A stretch of 64,000 nt of DNA, taken from Schistocephalus solidus. Lineage: Eukaryota; Platyhelminthes; Cestoda; Diphyllobothriidea; Diphyllobothriidae. Made by a program: the position numbers and the translations under genes. Shown here piece after piece: positions 11,481 through 23,337 of this stretch. The stretch is taken from assembly GCA_017591395.1 (NCBI GenBank), contig WEDG01003255.1, forward strand, positions 62,001-126,000, read 5' to 3'. The notes below the pieces were generated by a model. It searched no databases. It saw only the letters and a list, made by a program, of their open reading frames with translations, and was not told where the DNA came from. Within the stretch, counting starts at the first letter, position 1, and every line of letters begins with the position of its first letter.

Positions 11481-11650
11481 CTTCTCTTGAAGACAAGGGA
11501 GACTGGAATGGCCATTTCCGGCTAATTAGTCGTCGTCAGCCAGCCATACTCAGCCTGGGGTGTTGCGATCTCTGAGCCTTGAACCCGTGACCTGTTTGTT
11601 AGAGGGGCATCGTCCTAAACATTGAGCTACAGGCTCTTTGATCTGTTGGT
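11480..11650 (-). repeat. HE family, single copy
   Basis: On the minus strand, a tRNA-like stretch (A-box-like 'tagctcaatgtttaggacg', B-box-like 'gggttcaaggc') is followed by the hammerhead and 'tcccttgtct'. The second unit of a dimer is not visible. Confidence 0.55.
11501..11545 (-). ncRNA. Hammerhead ribozyme motif, core intact
   Basis: On the minus strand, stem I is GGCUGG with CCAGUC (one G-U pair). The core is CUGACGA, which fits CUGANGA. Stem II is CGACU/AGCCG with one mismatch and an AAUU loop. GAAA is intact, stem III AUGGCCAU is a perfect palindrome, and the AUU cleavage triplet is present. Confidence 0.65.
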
Positions 11651-12850
11651 TGCAATCGGGTATATTAAGAGTATTAGTGGAGCGCTGAACGATCGCATTA
11701 CGGGACATATATATGCACACGTTGCTATGGATACCCAGAAAATGCAATTACTAGGTAACACCTCACTAAAATCAGCTTTTAAGTTTTCTGAGTACCTGTA
11801 GCTTGCTGAAATACTTGCGACGACTATTCGACTGGGTTGGGTTCACAACGCGAGTAAACCGTCGGATAACCACAGCATGGAAGTAGGTAAACAGCAACAC
11901 ACAACAATCAAAAACAGGATCTGCAAGTGGGAAACGGTTTCGTGTACTCAATGTTTTATTCTGCTCAAGAAAAGCAAGATTTCATCGGGCTATGCGGTGA
12001 TGCACCTGGTTAATTCCCACCGCTTTTGCCCAGTGTGAACCGCGTTGTAGTGGCTCTATATCCGGAAGTCTGTCGGCATGTTGCGAAAGTTGAGAGTTAA
12101 AAATTGGCCAAATGACACAGAGCCAGAGAGGGAGTGTGTCTTTTATTTCTACTTGATTACTCTACACAACCAAACCCCTGAAAAAAACTACATCCCTCTT
12201 GATTTTTGAATTTTTAATTAACTCACACATGGATCTTAATCGGTTTACGGGCGGTATAAATAAGCCAGAATGCATAATGAATGTAATTCACAGTTTGGAG
12301 TGAGAATAGCCAGTTAATCGAACAGTAGTATGAAAAAACATCCATGGGGAGGAAGCGGAAATGCAAAAATTGGCGGTTCAGGTTGAAAGTTCCGCAGAAA
12401 AAAAAACTAACCCAGCGACTAATGGAGACGGAACGTCCATGATAAGCGATACAAGAGATAATCTAGTCATCCTTCAGTCGAGTTGGTCGTTGAATGGAAC
12501 AAGAGGGCTGTCAAGGAAAGGCTGTCGCCTCCCACAAGGACTAACGTGCAAACCTCAGGACAACCATGTTCCATCGATCTAAAGGCCTGATAAATATTCA
12601 GAATTTAAGCCGGTATGTTCTAGATTTCTTGTGTGTTTTGTCCTACGGATCCCAGCCCTATCAGGCACATTTCAGACGTAGGATGGGCAACTCGGCTTTA
12701 CTGTGTCGTGGTTCATCAAAGCGTTGCCTAAGGCAATGAATCACAGGCTTCCTGTAAGAATTTTAAGAAGAAGTCATATGATAAGGGGAGCACTTATGGA
12801 AAGGGCCTCCGGATCTTTAATTTACCTATTCATCCTGTTGAACTTTGCCT
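11650..12850. other. No gene seen
   Basis: There are only short frames, the longest 73 codons at 12361-12582. No recognised repeat or motif. Confidence 0.35.
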
Positions 12851-12854
12851 TCAA

Positions 12855-13310
12855 AGACAAGGGAGACTGGAATGGCCATTTCTGGCTCATTAGCCGTCAT
12901 CAGCCAGCCATACCCAATCCCACGCGGTGCACCACCCGAGACTTGAATATGATCAGAAGTCCAGCGCTCGAACCCACTGCGCCACGGGCTCGTTGTTTTG
13001 CTGGTTTACATCGGGAATATTGGCGTTCATTGATGAGCGCTCAACGATCGCTTACGGGATTCACTCGGCCCGTTCTGCCTTAGAGCTCACTCTCGAGCAA
13101 CGCCAGTAGCCCCACAGCGACTATTATTATAGGCAGATGAACTTTGGTGACAAAGACAATAAACGTCTCCCTTGTTTTTATCAGCGAAGTTCGTCTGCCT
13201 ATAAGAAGAGCCGCTGTGCGACTGCTGGCGGGGTTCGAGAGTGAGCTCCAAGGTAGAACGGGGTAAGTGAGTCCCGTAAGCGATCGGTTGGCGGTCAGCA
13301 AAGATTCAAA
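12855..13310 (-). repeat. HE family, copies in inverted arrangement
   Basis: A minus-strand unit (hammerhead 12865-12909, tRNA-like module about 12932-12992, then the 'gttctgccttagagctcactctcgag' block) runs to about 13130. From there a plus-oriented partial copy starts ('ctgctggcggggttcgagag' at about 13222, 'agaacggggtaagtgagtcccg' at about 13255). The joint is head to head, unlike the tandem dimers elsewhere. Confidence 0.6.
12865..12909 (-). ncRNA. Hammerhead ribozyme motif, core intact
   Basis: On the minus strand, the core CUGAUGA and GAAA are perfect. Stem II has four pairs, GGCU/AGCC, around AAUG plus a C-A closing mismatch. Stem I is GGCUGG/CCAGUC and stem III is the palindrome AUGGCCAU. 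The cleavage triplet is AUU. Confidence 0.7.
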
Positions 13311-13814
13311 CTGTCCTTTCAATGATATCAACATGTTTTCATATTCGTCACTTGGATACTTTTGACGCTTATGCTTCTTGGTTAACCGGAAGAAAAGGGA
13401 TACATTGTACGGCGATAAATAAGTGGAGACAGTCAATTTTTCCCTCTTATTCGTGTTAGGGGAGTGCTTTCTGAAAAACATTGCACCTCTTCGCTACCCC
13501 AATCAGAAACCTCGGTTCCCCGGCTCCTTGTTTCATTCAAAGGGTAAGGACCAATCGAAGAAGAATTCAGGACCTGAACCAAGGTGTTTTTACTATTCAC
13601 CGCCAAAGCTCGCTAACCTTGTCTCATTTCCTCTGTTTATTTTCTGCTCATCATTTGGCCAGCCACAAAATCTACTGTGTGCTTTTCACAAAATGCATAC
13701 GCCAAACTCACTCGTGAGAACAGCACAAAAGAAACTGATAATAATAACTAACACTGCGTCCGAAACAAGAGGTGAGCACCGTAACTACCCGCAATATCGA
13801 TATCTTTGCGAAAA

Positions 13815-14045
13815 CTTCCAAGGAGATGATGGTTAGGTTTATGGTTAGGCTTAAGTTTAAGTTTAGGATCATGGTTTTGGGTAGGGTCAGAGGTAAGGAT
13901 CTTATATTTGTAACAAAGTTATTATTACTATGTACTTGGTTACTTATGTGAAGTTTGTTTGTTAGAGTTAGGGTTAGTTTAAGGATTAAGGTTAGCCTTA
14001 AATTAGGATTAGTTATGAGGATGAGTACACTTTTAGGGTGAGTGG
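13815..14045. repeat. Degenerate TTAGGG-like tract
   Basis: Many imperfect hexamers of the 'ttaggg/ttaggc/ttaagg' type on the plus strand, interrupted in the middle. A 191-codon minus-strand frame runs through it (13708-14283) because the repeat lacks stops in that frame. It is low-complexity and not a gene. Confidence 0.6.
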
Positions 14046-14069
14046 TGATTTTCAGATTTTCCACGTCGG

Positions 14070-14470
14070 TTTGCGACTTTCTAAGCCAAATGACGGGATA
14101 ACTCGAACACGCGGTCAACTCAGTGTGCATCTGTGCGGAGTGACTGACTGGCAGATTGAGAGTCAGACTGCAATGGCTCCGTCTTAAGGTGGCCTTTCTG
14201 ACACTCCCACTCAGCTGGGCTCTGAGCTGGTGTGTTCTTATTTTGTTTTGAACCACAGCGCGTGTGCCTGTGCCCTCTCCCATCTGCGGTCTTCCTAACC
14301 ATGTCTTGACACTGGGCCCAGGTAAGGGAGTGGAACAGACAGTGAGGCAGATGCAGCGATATTATACTCTCACTATAATCCACTATAAGTCACCATCCCT
14401 GCATCAGTCTCCTGTGAAGAAGCATACGGTTGACATCGTCAAAACCGACGATCAACCTGTCAATTTGTGT
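14070..14470 (+). repeat. R3 dispersed repeat
   Basis: It matches the R3 unit over nearly its full length: 'gggataactcg', 'gagtgactgactggcagattgagagtcag', 'caatggctcc', 'ctcccatctgcggtctt', 'gcatacggttgacatcgtc'. It is followed by 'tcctattcccatatcctgtt' (about 14540), as R3 is followed by R4 at 24815. Confidence 0.6.
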
Positions 14471-14479
14471 TGGGGCATA

Positions 14480-17020
14480 TGACTATATAACCTTCCTGGA
14501 ATTATGCTCAGGGTCACCTTTGGTACTTGGGCGGGAACTTCCTATTCCCATATCCTGTTTATGAGACCATCTAAGTTGCTGTGTGCAAAGTAAAAGGCTG
14601 GTTGTAGATGGGGCGCGTACTCGGAACGGGAAACAGCAAAAGCCGAGGACTTTAAGACACGGAGGGGTATATGGCATGGCTAACGAGTGGCTAAGCAGCA
14701 CAGAGGACATTTGAAAGCACGTCCGTGACCTTGACCGTTCGCTTGCCGTACGCATGTGTCGTGATGTCTAGACAGTACGGACAGCATACGGTGCATAAGG
14801 ACTCCTTACCAAGGAGTTGTTCCCTGATTTTCTGTTGTAAGCCAGGCTCGGCCCTCGTCTAACTGGGCTGCTCGCCTGTTGCTGGAGCTAGTTGTGCGTA
14901 CGATCGTTGCAAGTCCACTCCACTCAATTTCTAGCGTGAAGATCAAATGTGGGGCGAAGCACATCCACTGGATTTTGATCTGACAGCCAGCTACTGGTCA
15001 TACAGGTTGTCGCAGCGCTACAAACAGTCCGTGAGTTAAATAGGTCTTTTGACTTGGGCTGGCAGGCCGAAATGGTTGTAGGAATGGGATTTCCATTATT
15101 ACCTTACATTTTGTCTGTCGCATGCCACTAAGTCCGTTCTATGGCCTACTGCGTGTTGAACCAAGGATGGTGACCTGTGTGTGACTTGAGCAGCACCTAC
15201 CAAAGTCTTTTCTGGTGGCCACTCAAAGTCAGAACGCCTGAAGGCCGACGAAGCTAAGCAGTCCACACATGATCTGGTTCGCAGAAACATGTACCAGGTT
15301 TTCACAAGAAAGGGAGCTACTCGGGCTCATTTAAGTGCGAGTGACATCGAACCCACATTCACCGAAAGAGCCTTGTATTCTGACTCTCCGGCCTGAGAGG
15401 ATCGAGATACCCTGTCAAATGGCAGAATTCCAAGCCAAGACATTTAGCGCGTCGGCGTAGGTCCAAAGAGTGTCAGGTTTACTATAGTGAGGAATGTGCT
15501 GACGTATCGTGGATATTGATTCCCCAGTGTCGATCTCTCTCTCTCCACTATGCACTCTCCGCACCTGTCATCCATGTTGTGCTGGGATTGGGTGCACTGT
15601 CTGGCGTGACCAGAATCCTATGGCTGGGTGTGTCACCACATCCCGCATTGTGACATTTCTTATGCATGGACTCTGCGCGGACTCTGCGCACTCTCTCCAC
15701 TCTGCGCGGACTCTGCGCAGCACAGCTGAAACTCATCCCGTTTTGGGGGCCACAGTTGTTACCCCTTAACTTAGTGGGTATCCGCGTCAGATCTTGAACG
15801 CGAGTAGACAGGCGACCGTTGTCCGAGGAAGGTAGAGTGTGACTAGAGTCGGCTTAGGGTATGCGCTTCATGATTATGGTACTGATCCATCAGTCAGTGA
15901 GTGACAAGCACGGTAACACCAGATGGGTCATCAAGGACGGTGAACGCATATTCATACGAGGGATGGAAGGGTCTTACAAACCGATATGTCCAAGCGAATC
16001 GCAAACCCAAGTGCAAGTGCTGCCGTAAACCGAGCTCGTTGAGATGACCTTAGGAGATCCTGTCTTCGATGCGCGCCCTGCGTCATTCCATCGATTTGGT
16101 ACGTTTGAGCAAATTCAATGCTACTTCCCCCAGATGGTATGCAAAAAATGCGTTTATTTTGCCCATTCTGTAGAAGCTTACCCCACCTCGGTTTTAAACC
16201 GGCTTACACTGAGATGTGCTCGTTGAAAACGCGTTTTGTGTGGCGTTGCGCGTTATCGTGCGTGATGTAGAGGCTGATGAGGAGGGATGTGCTAATGTGG
16301 TATAGCCAGCGGTATTTACGCCGTCAGGACCTGGAGGTACTATTCGGACTTCGTATATCCTAATCTGATTTTTGTTATTGTGCCTTTGATCTTAAATAAG
16401 GACTTCACAGGCGCCCAGTGGCTGATGCTGATACACGCAATTCCACCAACCTATAGGACTGACTCATGTCGTATACGAAGTAATTGATCAGTCTGCTCCA
16501 TTTCTCGAGTTCGGCGTCCACGCAGGAACTAAGGCATATCACTAAACCACGATCAATCCTGAATGCCCGAGAAACATCGATATTTAAATTGTCACTACCA
16601 ATATCGTACGGCACGCCGGTTGTATCGGACCTAAAACCCTTCCTCCAGTTAGCAGGAACCAGCATCAAGACCGCGTTTAGCGACGATGGGTTAGATCATG
16701 TGGTCACTAAGTTAAAAGTGAAACCTCTGTCCCTCGCGTACCACAAGCCTATTGGTCTTGAACCAATAGGTAAAAAATCCTTACACAAACACTTTTTCAT
16801 TTAGACTGGAGCCGTCAACCAGGTTTAGAAGTAGCTGTTTTCGGTAACATTCGAGATGAATTATTCCTTACTGATAGCTGTCTTGTAGAGAAGTGTTCTT
16901 ACCCCTTTACCTCAAAATTTGACCATCAAATTTGCTTCACTTTACTTGCATAAATTTATTAATTAATTTGACATCCCGATTTTCTACGGAACATTTTTCC
17001 GTCGGACACGGGAAAACAGA
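14480..17020. other. No gene seen; short GC-rich minisatellite inside
   Basis: Frames are short. The longest are 106 codons on the plus strand at 16484-16804 and 87 on the minus strand at 16405-16668; neither shows a known motif. A 9-bp hairpin is at 16748-16770. Confidence 0.35.
15664..15722. repeat. Minisatellite of 'actctgcgcgg' type units
   Basis: About five imperfect units of 'actctgcgcggactctgcgc' occur in a row, one of them degenerate ('actctctcc'). Confidence 0.65.
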
Positions 17021-17027
17021 CCTGCAT

Positions 17028-17173
17028 ACAATAGGTGGTCTTGTGCTTAATCTCAGGGGGGGGTTACTAGTTCCCGTGTCCTAACTTTAACCCTAAACCT
17101 AACCTCATCCCCCCACATTAACACTAATCCTAACCATAAGCCGCTGGAATTGGGCGCAAGACCACCTGTGCTA
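17028..17173. mobile_element. R4 MITE-like element with TAACCC-type core
   Basis: This compact unit of about 146 bp has terminal inverted repeats. The left end 'acaataggtggtcttgtgct' pairs with the reverse complement of the right end ('agcacaggtggtcttgcgcc'). The interior holds degenerate 'aaccctaaacctaacc' hexamers. It has no coding capacity. A larger relative is at 18383-18655. Confidence 0.55.
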
Positions 17174-17289
17174 CGGAGGGTGTCCGTAGTAGTTAACCCA
17201 AGGCAGAACGGGAAAAGTGAGTTCCGTTAACGATCGGTGAGCGTTCATCAACGAATATCCATATTCTAGGGCTGACCCGACAATACAAC

Positions 17290-17352
17290 GAGCCCGTGTC
17301 TCCTTGGTTAGAGCTTTGGACTGCTGATCAACGGGTCGCGGGTTCGAACCTT
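17290..17352 (+). promoter_or_regulatory. tRNA-like module with intact B box
   Basis: It carries the A-box-like 'tctccttggttagagc', the anticodon arm region 'ggactgctgatc' and 'gggttcgaacc', a perfect pol III B box. No acceptor stem closes, so it is a tRNA-derived promoter remnant rather than a tRNA gene. Confidence 0.5.
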
Positions 17353-17380
17353 GGGTGGGGCACCACCGTAGGGTGTGTAT

Positions 17381-17424
17381 GACTGGCTATGACGGCTATT
17401 GAGCCAGAAATGGCCATTCTAGTC
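17381..17424 (+). ncRNA. Hammerhead motif, core broken
   Basis: Stem I, stem II (GGCU/AGCC), GAAA and the AUGGCCAU stem III are kept. The core reads CUAUGA, so one base of CUGAUGA is missing. It is predicted to be inactive. Confidence 0.6.
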
Positions 17425-17579
17425 TCCCTTGTCTTTATCGGCATAATTAATCTGTCTTTTCTATTGGCCACTATGCGGCTGCTGGTGGCACTCGAGAATG
17501 AGCCCCAAGACAGAACGGGATGAGTGAGTTCCTTTAACAATCGGTGAGCTTTCAGCAACGAGTAGTTACTCCTCTTGAT

Positions 17580-18380
17580 CGTGGTGTGCACTTTTGTCCC
17601 CTAACCTGGAGCTCAGACGCACTTTTAAAGTACAGTCCATACAGACAACTGCGGTGTCCATATTTTCGCCATCATTTCCCTTTCCACCCCGATGCATAGC
17701 CATCTGTAGGCGCTAAAATTAGCTGTTTTCACCGCCTGTCAATTCACGAATCAACGTTACGCCGGCATAACGCATTCAGCAGTGATTTTAGCCAAGGCCG
17801 CGACCTTTCAAAGACTAGCCGTCTAATGCAGTCGTCGAAATAGGACATGTGACTCGTTCATCTGGAGCCCGCCTACAGTCCACCAAGGAGGTCAAAAATT
17901 AAGCTCGGTCTTCATCACGGTCTTTTGTCTTCTGAGCTCGACAGGTCTGCTGTTAAGATCAGAGACATGGCCCAGACTGTGCAGATTCGTGTTATGATAT
18001 CATTTTTTGGATTACATGTTCCAGCCTGGAAACCTGAATTATGTAAATCTTCCGGTAGAACTTATTATTTATAACCCCAATATCATGGCATGCATGATTA
18101 TAACCGAGTTGGTATTTCTTTTGCGTTTCCTCAGTCTGTTCTGCATAACAGGACTAATCCACTGCTTCCCTGTGCATCTGAGAAACCCTCAACAAAGTGT
18201 GGCAATAGTTCGGCGTATACAACCCCCTGAGACGCCTGTAGATAAACACTTGACTCGCAGTTCAGACCTCCTATTTGCAGCGTGTTTCTCCAACGGTTGT
18301 CAGAGTCGTTATGGTGCTAATCACGATAGGGATGCCTTGTATGACCGCCTAAACAGGACGCTTAACTAGGGCCGCCTCGC
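17580..18380. other. No gene supported
   Basis: A plus-strand frame of 120 codons (18007-18369) has a hydrophobic N-terminal half that could be read as one membrane segment, but there is no family resemblance or splice context. I treat it as chance. Confidence 0.3.
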
Positions 18381-18382
18381 CG

Positions 18383-18655
18383 CATAAAATAGGTGGCCTT
18401 ACGGTAAATTTCGGGAAGGATAAATCTACCCATGTCTTAACACTAACATTAACCATACCATAAAACTAAAGTGTCACTTGAAACCTAACCCTAGGTCTAG
18501 CCTAAATCTGAAACCTACCGTTAACATGATAAAAACCTTGGCCAAATCATAACCCTACCCTTAACTCTGACCCTTATCTCAAACTTAAACCCAAACCTTA
18601 ATTTAGCCCTAAACATAATTTCTTTGAAATTTGGCGCAAGGTCACATGTATTGTG
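18383..18655. mobile_element. R4 MITE-like element, larger copy
   Basis: The left end 'cataaaataggtggcctta' is the imperfect inverse of the right end at 18626-18655 (reverse complement 'acatgtgaccttgcgccaaa'). The interior of about 200 bp is a degenerate TAACCC-type array. A near-identical inverted fragment of the left end is at 25563-25595. Confidence 0.55.
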
Positions 18656-18739
18656 GGCGGTTCCTATTCCCGTGTCCTGTTTAGGCGGTCATACAAGGCA
18701 TCCCTACCCCTATTTTCTTTTTTTTCGGGGTTTAGGTGA

Positions 18740-21700
18740 ACTACTTAGGGGAAGCACCACACATATAGCATTTGGTCGCTTCATTTGTCTCGTACAGGTG
18801 TTGAATGCTCCTGTGGCCGCCTCTAACTGGTACCCAACTCTCACCTGTGGCTCCTCGAAGTTGAGTTCTTCCCAGCGGCCACACCCCGGGCAACCGTCAC
18901 GACCGGCGGGCTAAACCAGGTGAGGGTCTCCGGTGTTGTGTGTGCCTCCACACCCGGTATGTCTGACTCCCGAACTTCCCACTTCCCCCTCTCAAAAAGT
19001 CCTACGGTGGGGGTGACAGCAACCCCGTAGGCGGCCCAGGCTAATTTGGGTCGTTCTCCCACTAAAACAAAACCGTAACCCATAGTGGAGTTCGGCAGCC
19101 GTCTGGGATGTCCGAGCAGCCCTATTTAGGGACAGCACTGCTTGTTTCCTCACGGAGGAAGGGGCTAGAAAAGGTGCTCTAAAAAAATGCTGGGTATCAC
19201 GTCTTCTGCAGCCGGCCGCGGCTCGCAGATCGCAAATACGCGGTTGTAAAACTCAAACAAACAACAATACCCCCGTCCCAATCCCCTCGCCATACCCTCC
19301 AGGCTGCTCGGGTGAGTCCACTCACAATAGCAGCCTGGAATGTTCGTTCCCTTTTAGACAATCCTAGGAGCAACCGGCCGGATCGAAGGACGGCGCTAGT
19401 AGCTCGGAAACTGGCGCGCTACAAGGTGGACATTGCTGCTCTCAGCGAGACCCGATTCTCTGAGCAGGGTCATCTGGAGGAGGTGGGTGCCGGCTACATA
19501 TTCTTCTGGAGCGGCCGGCCAAAGGCAGAGCGACGCAACGCTGGGGTTGCCTTTGCCATCCGGAACGACATTGTTGGACGTCTGTCCTGTCTGCCGCAGG
19601 GTATCAATGATCGCCTGATGAGCCTCCGCCTGCCTCTTCGGGGAGACCAGTTCGCCACCATCATCAGCGCCTACGCTCTCCCAATGAAGAGCTCTGATGC
19701 GGCGAAGAACATATTCTACGAGGACCTACACGCATTGCTGGTGACTGTGCCGAAAGAGGACAAGTTAATTGTCCTTGGTGACTTCAATGCCCACGTCGGG
19801 ACGGACCACGCTGCCTGGCAGGGAGTGCTGGGTCCCCACGGTCTCGGTAGCTGTAACGATAACGGCCTCCTTCTTCTGCGCACGTGCGGAACACCGTCTC
19901 CTGCTGACCAACACCTTCTTCCGCCTTCCGACGCGGGAGAAGGCCACGTGGATGCAACCTCGGTCGCGGCGCTGGCATCTGCTGGACTATGTTCTCGTCC
20001 GGAGGCGAGATCGACAGGACGTGCTGGTAACCAAGGCAATCCGCGATGCCGATGTTTGGACAGATCACTGCCTCTTCCTCTCCCAGATGAGGCTCCGACT
20101 GCAACCCCGACGAAGGCCCCAAGGTAAGAGGCCGCCATGTAAGTTAAATACTCTTTTATTAAATTTGCCTGCTCACTGTTTTGATTTCAGCAACCAAATA
20201 ACCGAGAAACTGGAGGACCTGCATGCTCCAGATGATAACGATACCGTGGAGACACGATGGTGTCAACTGCGAAATGTCATCCAGTCCACCGCCCTCAAAG
20301 TCCTCGGACGCGCACACCGTCGACACCAGGACTGGTTTGACGACAATGACGCCGACATCAGCAACTTACTCGCGGAGAAGAATGGAATACACAAAGCCTA
20401 CATGGACCTTCGGACTGACGCCACCAAAGCAGCCTTTTTCAGATGCCGGCGCCTTGTACAACAACGGCTGCGGGAGATGCAGGATGTCTGGATGCTCAGA
20501 AAGGCTGAGGAAATCCAGAGGTATGCGGGCCGCAATGAAATGAAAAATTTTTCAAAGCCATCAAGGCCATCTACGGCCCGTGTATCAAGGGGCCCGCACT
20601 GCTGCTCAGCTCTGACGGCACAACACTGCTGACAGAGAAATCGCAAATTCTGAAGCGCTGGGCCGAGCACGTCAGAAATGTCCTTAATTGCTCATCAGCC
20701 ATCTCCGATGCTGCCAATGACCGGCTCCCTCAAGTGGACACGAACAATGACCTGGATCTGCCGCCTTCCCTGCCAGAAACCATCCGGGTCGTGCAGCAGA
20801 TTTCCAGTGGTAAAGCACCGGGATCTGACGCAATCCCACCGGAAGTCTACAAGCACGGTGGGCCCCGGCTGATGGCAGAACTCACAACACTCTTCCAGGA
20901 GATGTGGCGCCAAGGACAAGTTCCTCAGGATTTCAAAGACGCGACCATCGTCCATCTCTACAAACGGAAGGGGAACCGGCAACTCTGTGATAATCACAGA
21001 GGCATCTCGTTGCTCAACATCGCCAGGAAGATCTTCGCCCGTATCCTTCTCAATCGTCTTAATGGTCACCTTGAGCAGGCCTGCTCCCGGAAAGCCAATG
21101 TGGCTTCCGCCGACACCGCGGGACAACCGATATGATTTTGACGCCCGCCAGCTACAAGAGAAGTGCCAGGAGATGCGAACCCACCTATACACTACCTTCG
21201 TGGATCTTACGAAAGCCTTTGACATGGTGAATCGCGACGGACTGTGGAATGTCATGCAGAAATTCGGCTGTCCTGAGCGGTTCACGCACATGGTGCGTCA
21301 GCTTCATGACGGGATGACTGCGCGTGTCACTGACAACGGGACGGTATCCGAAGCATTCGCAGTGAGCAACGGAGTGAAGCAGGGCTGCGTATTGGCTCCC
21401 ACACTGTTCAGCCTCATGTTCTCGGCTATGCTGATGGGCACCTACCGTGATGAACAGCCTGGGTTCCGCATCGCCTATGGAACTGACGGACACCTTCTCA
21501 ACAGTCGGCTTATGCAGGCTCCAACGCGCGTATCTACGACTACAGTCCATGACTTGCTCTTCGCGGACGACCTAGCCCTTAACACCATGACGGAGGAGGA
21601 CATGCAAAGGAGTATGGACCTCTTCGCCGCAGGCTGAGCTGATTTTGGATTAACAATCAGTACAGCCAAAACGGTTGTCATGCACCAGCCGCCACCCAGC

Positions 21701-23337
21701 TTGGAAAACAATGCTCCTCGAATCAATTTCAACGGTGCTCAACTCAAAAACGTGGAAACCTTCGCTTATCTAGGAAGCATGGTGTCGCGCAACACGAGAA
21801 TCGATGACGAGGTTGCCCAACGGATCTCCAAAGATAGTCAGGCCTTCGTTCGGCAGCAGGCCTCCGTGTAGAATCGCCACGGTATTCACCTTAACACCAA
21901 ACTGACGATGTACAAGGCCGTCGTCCTGACGACACTCCTTTACGGAGCGGAAACCTGGACCGTCTACTCGAACCAAGCCAGGAAGCTGAATCACTTTCAT
22001 CTCAGCTGCCCCCGCAGAATACTGAAGCTGAGATGGCAAGACAGGATCCTTGACACGGAAGTCCTGGAGCGGACCAGAATCCTCAGCATCCATGCCATGC
22101 TGAGGCAAGTGCAACTGCGATGGAGCGGCCACCTGATAAGAATGGACGACGAGCAACCACCGAAACGACTTTTCTACGGAGATGTCGCTACGGGTTCTCG
22201 CTGGCAGGGAGGTCAAAAACGACACTACAAGGACACTTTGAAGAAATCGCTGAAGCAACTGCAGATCAACCCAGCGACATGGGAGGACCTCGCACTGGAT
22301 AGACTGGCATGGAGAAGATCAGTGAAGACTGGTTCAGCAATCTATGAGGCCAACCGAATCGCCACTGCCAAGGCAAAAAGAGCGGCACGAAAGTCACCAG
22401 CGCCCCGGACCAACACCGCCAATGCCCAGGCCCTGCCAACATGCCCACGCTGTCAACGCATCTTCCGCGCGCGAATTGGCTTGGTTGGACATCTTCGGAC
22501 GCAATGCACCTACAATCCGACAATTCCAATTTCTACGTAAAATTCTGCCAACCCTTTTTTCTGACTCCCCCACCCTCACTCCTGGCATAAATTCTATTAC
22601 TCCCACAATCATAGAGACCACATCCATCTACTCATCGCCTGTTACCCCCACGACCGCAACCACCACCGCCTTCACCTTCACTACCACCACCACCACCACC
22701 ACCATCAGCGATGGGGAATCTCTCCTAAGCTGTACTCAATGCGACCGCACATTCACCTCACGCATCGGCATGGTCGGTCACTTGCGAATACATCGTACTG
22801 AGACCGGTGAGCCAGTGCCTGGAGCACCGTCACACAGCAGAGATCGTCGCCTCCACTGCCCTCACTTTCCCTCGCGCATTCATTCATCGCATGGGCCTAT
22901 TCGGTCACATGCGCATCCACGACAGCGGAATACACCACAATGCCGACAACACCGATACACCATGCACACCCTCCGCTCCTGCCATTCTTAGCGCCCCTGA
23001 CACCCCCAATACCATGAATGACATCCCCCAGCCTCTTCCGATTTTTCCTGCCAACACTGCGCCCGCAACTTCAACTCACGCATCAGCCTGATCGGTCACC
23101 TGCAAATCCATCGCACGGAGGCTGGTGAACCAGTGCCTGGGGCTCCGACATACAGTCGATGCGCCCGCCTTCAGTGCCCTCACTGCTCCTGCACATTTAC
23201 ACACCGCATGGGCCTATTAGGACACATGCGCCTCCACGACAACCTCCGGTAAACCACCGGAGGCTAAGCTACAACAGCGCACACTACCTACACCAATAAA
23301 TCGACAACACCCTCACAATCACCATTTACCATGAGTA
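18740..23337 (+). mobile_element. LINE-A: non-LTR retrotransposon with C2H2 tail
   Basis: The element consists of a GC-richer leader of about 0.5 kb, an endonuclease/reverse-transcriptase open frame, and a short 3' tail with 'aataaa' near 23295-23305. It ends where an R3 tandem array begins. The 5' limit is uncertain; it lies near the T-run that ends the R4 fragment at about 18727. No poly-A tail or target-site duplication is evident. The RT resembles RTE-clade 'craniofacial development protein 2-like' elements, and tapeworm copies of this kind are common. Confidence 0.75.
19231..23252 (+). pseudogene. LINE-A AP-endonuclease/RT/C2H2 polyprotein, broken
   Basis: The product would nick DNA and reverse-transcribe its own RNA. 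The endonuclease shows [25 protein letters not shown] and a TDH near 20065. The RT shows DNHRGISLLN, FVDLTKAFD (about 21197), NGVKQGCVLAP (about 21368) and an intact FADD box (about 21560). After the RT, C2H2 fingers begin: CPRC...HLRTQC at about 22440, then further fingers at about 22735, 22856, 23049 and 23177, separated by a Thr/Pro/Ser-rich linker with an ACC run. Breaks are frameshifts near 19880, 20547 and 21078, nonsense codons at 21635-21637 and 21869-21871, a stop at 22538, and further frame changes near 22540, 22860 and 23040. The frame is open upstream of 19312, so the true start is not fixed. The five-finger tail is unusual for a LINE and may serve nucleic-acid binding; that role is inferred. 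A non-functional copy. Confidence 0.85.

Larger units (their letters stand above)
17205..17570 (+). repeat. HE family, one full unit plus start of a second
   Basis: The unit edge 'agaacggg...gtgagttcc.ttaac.atcggtgag' occurs at about 17208 and again at about 17512, a period of about 304 bp. Inside are a tRNA-like module (17290-17352, with a perfect 'gggttcgaacc' B box) and a damaged hammerhead. This shows the tandem nature of the family even where one unit is partial. Confidence 0.65.

Noticed and set aside
13708..14283. A 191-codon minus-strand open frame
   Set aside because: It runs through a degenerate TTAGGG-like tract and an R3 copy. The peptide is a low-complexity Leu/Thr/Asn run, open only because the repeat has no stops in that frame.
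18007..18369. A 120-codon plus-strand open frame with a hydrophobic stretch
   Set aside because: One hydrophobic run is weak evidence. There is no similarity to a family and no splice signals; it ends just before an R4 element.
19716..20138. A 140-codon minus-strand open frame inside LINE-A
   Set aside because: It is the antisense shadow of the endonuclease region in GC-rich coding sequence and has no motif.
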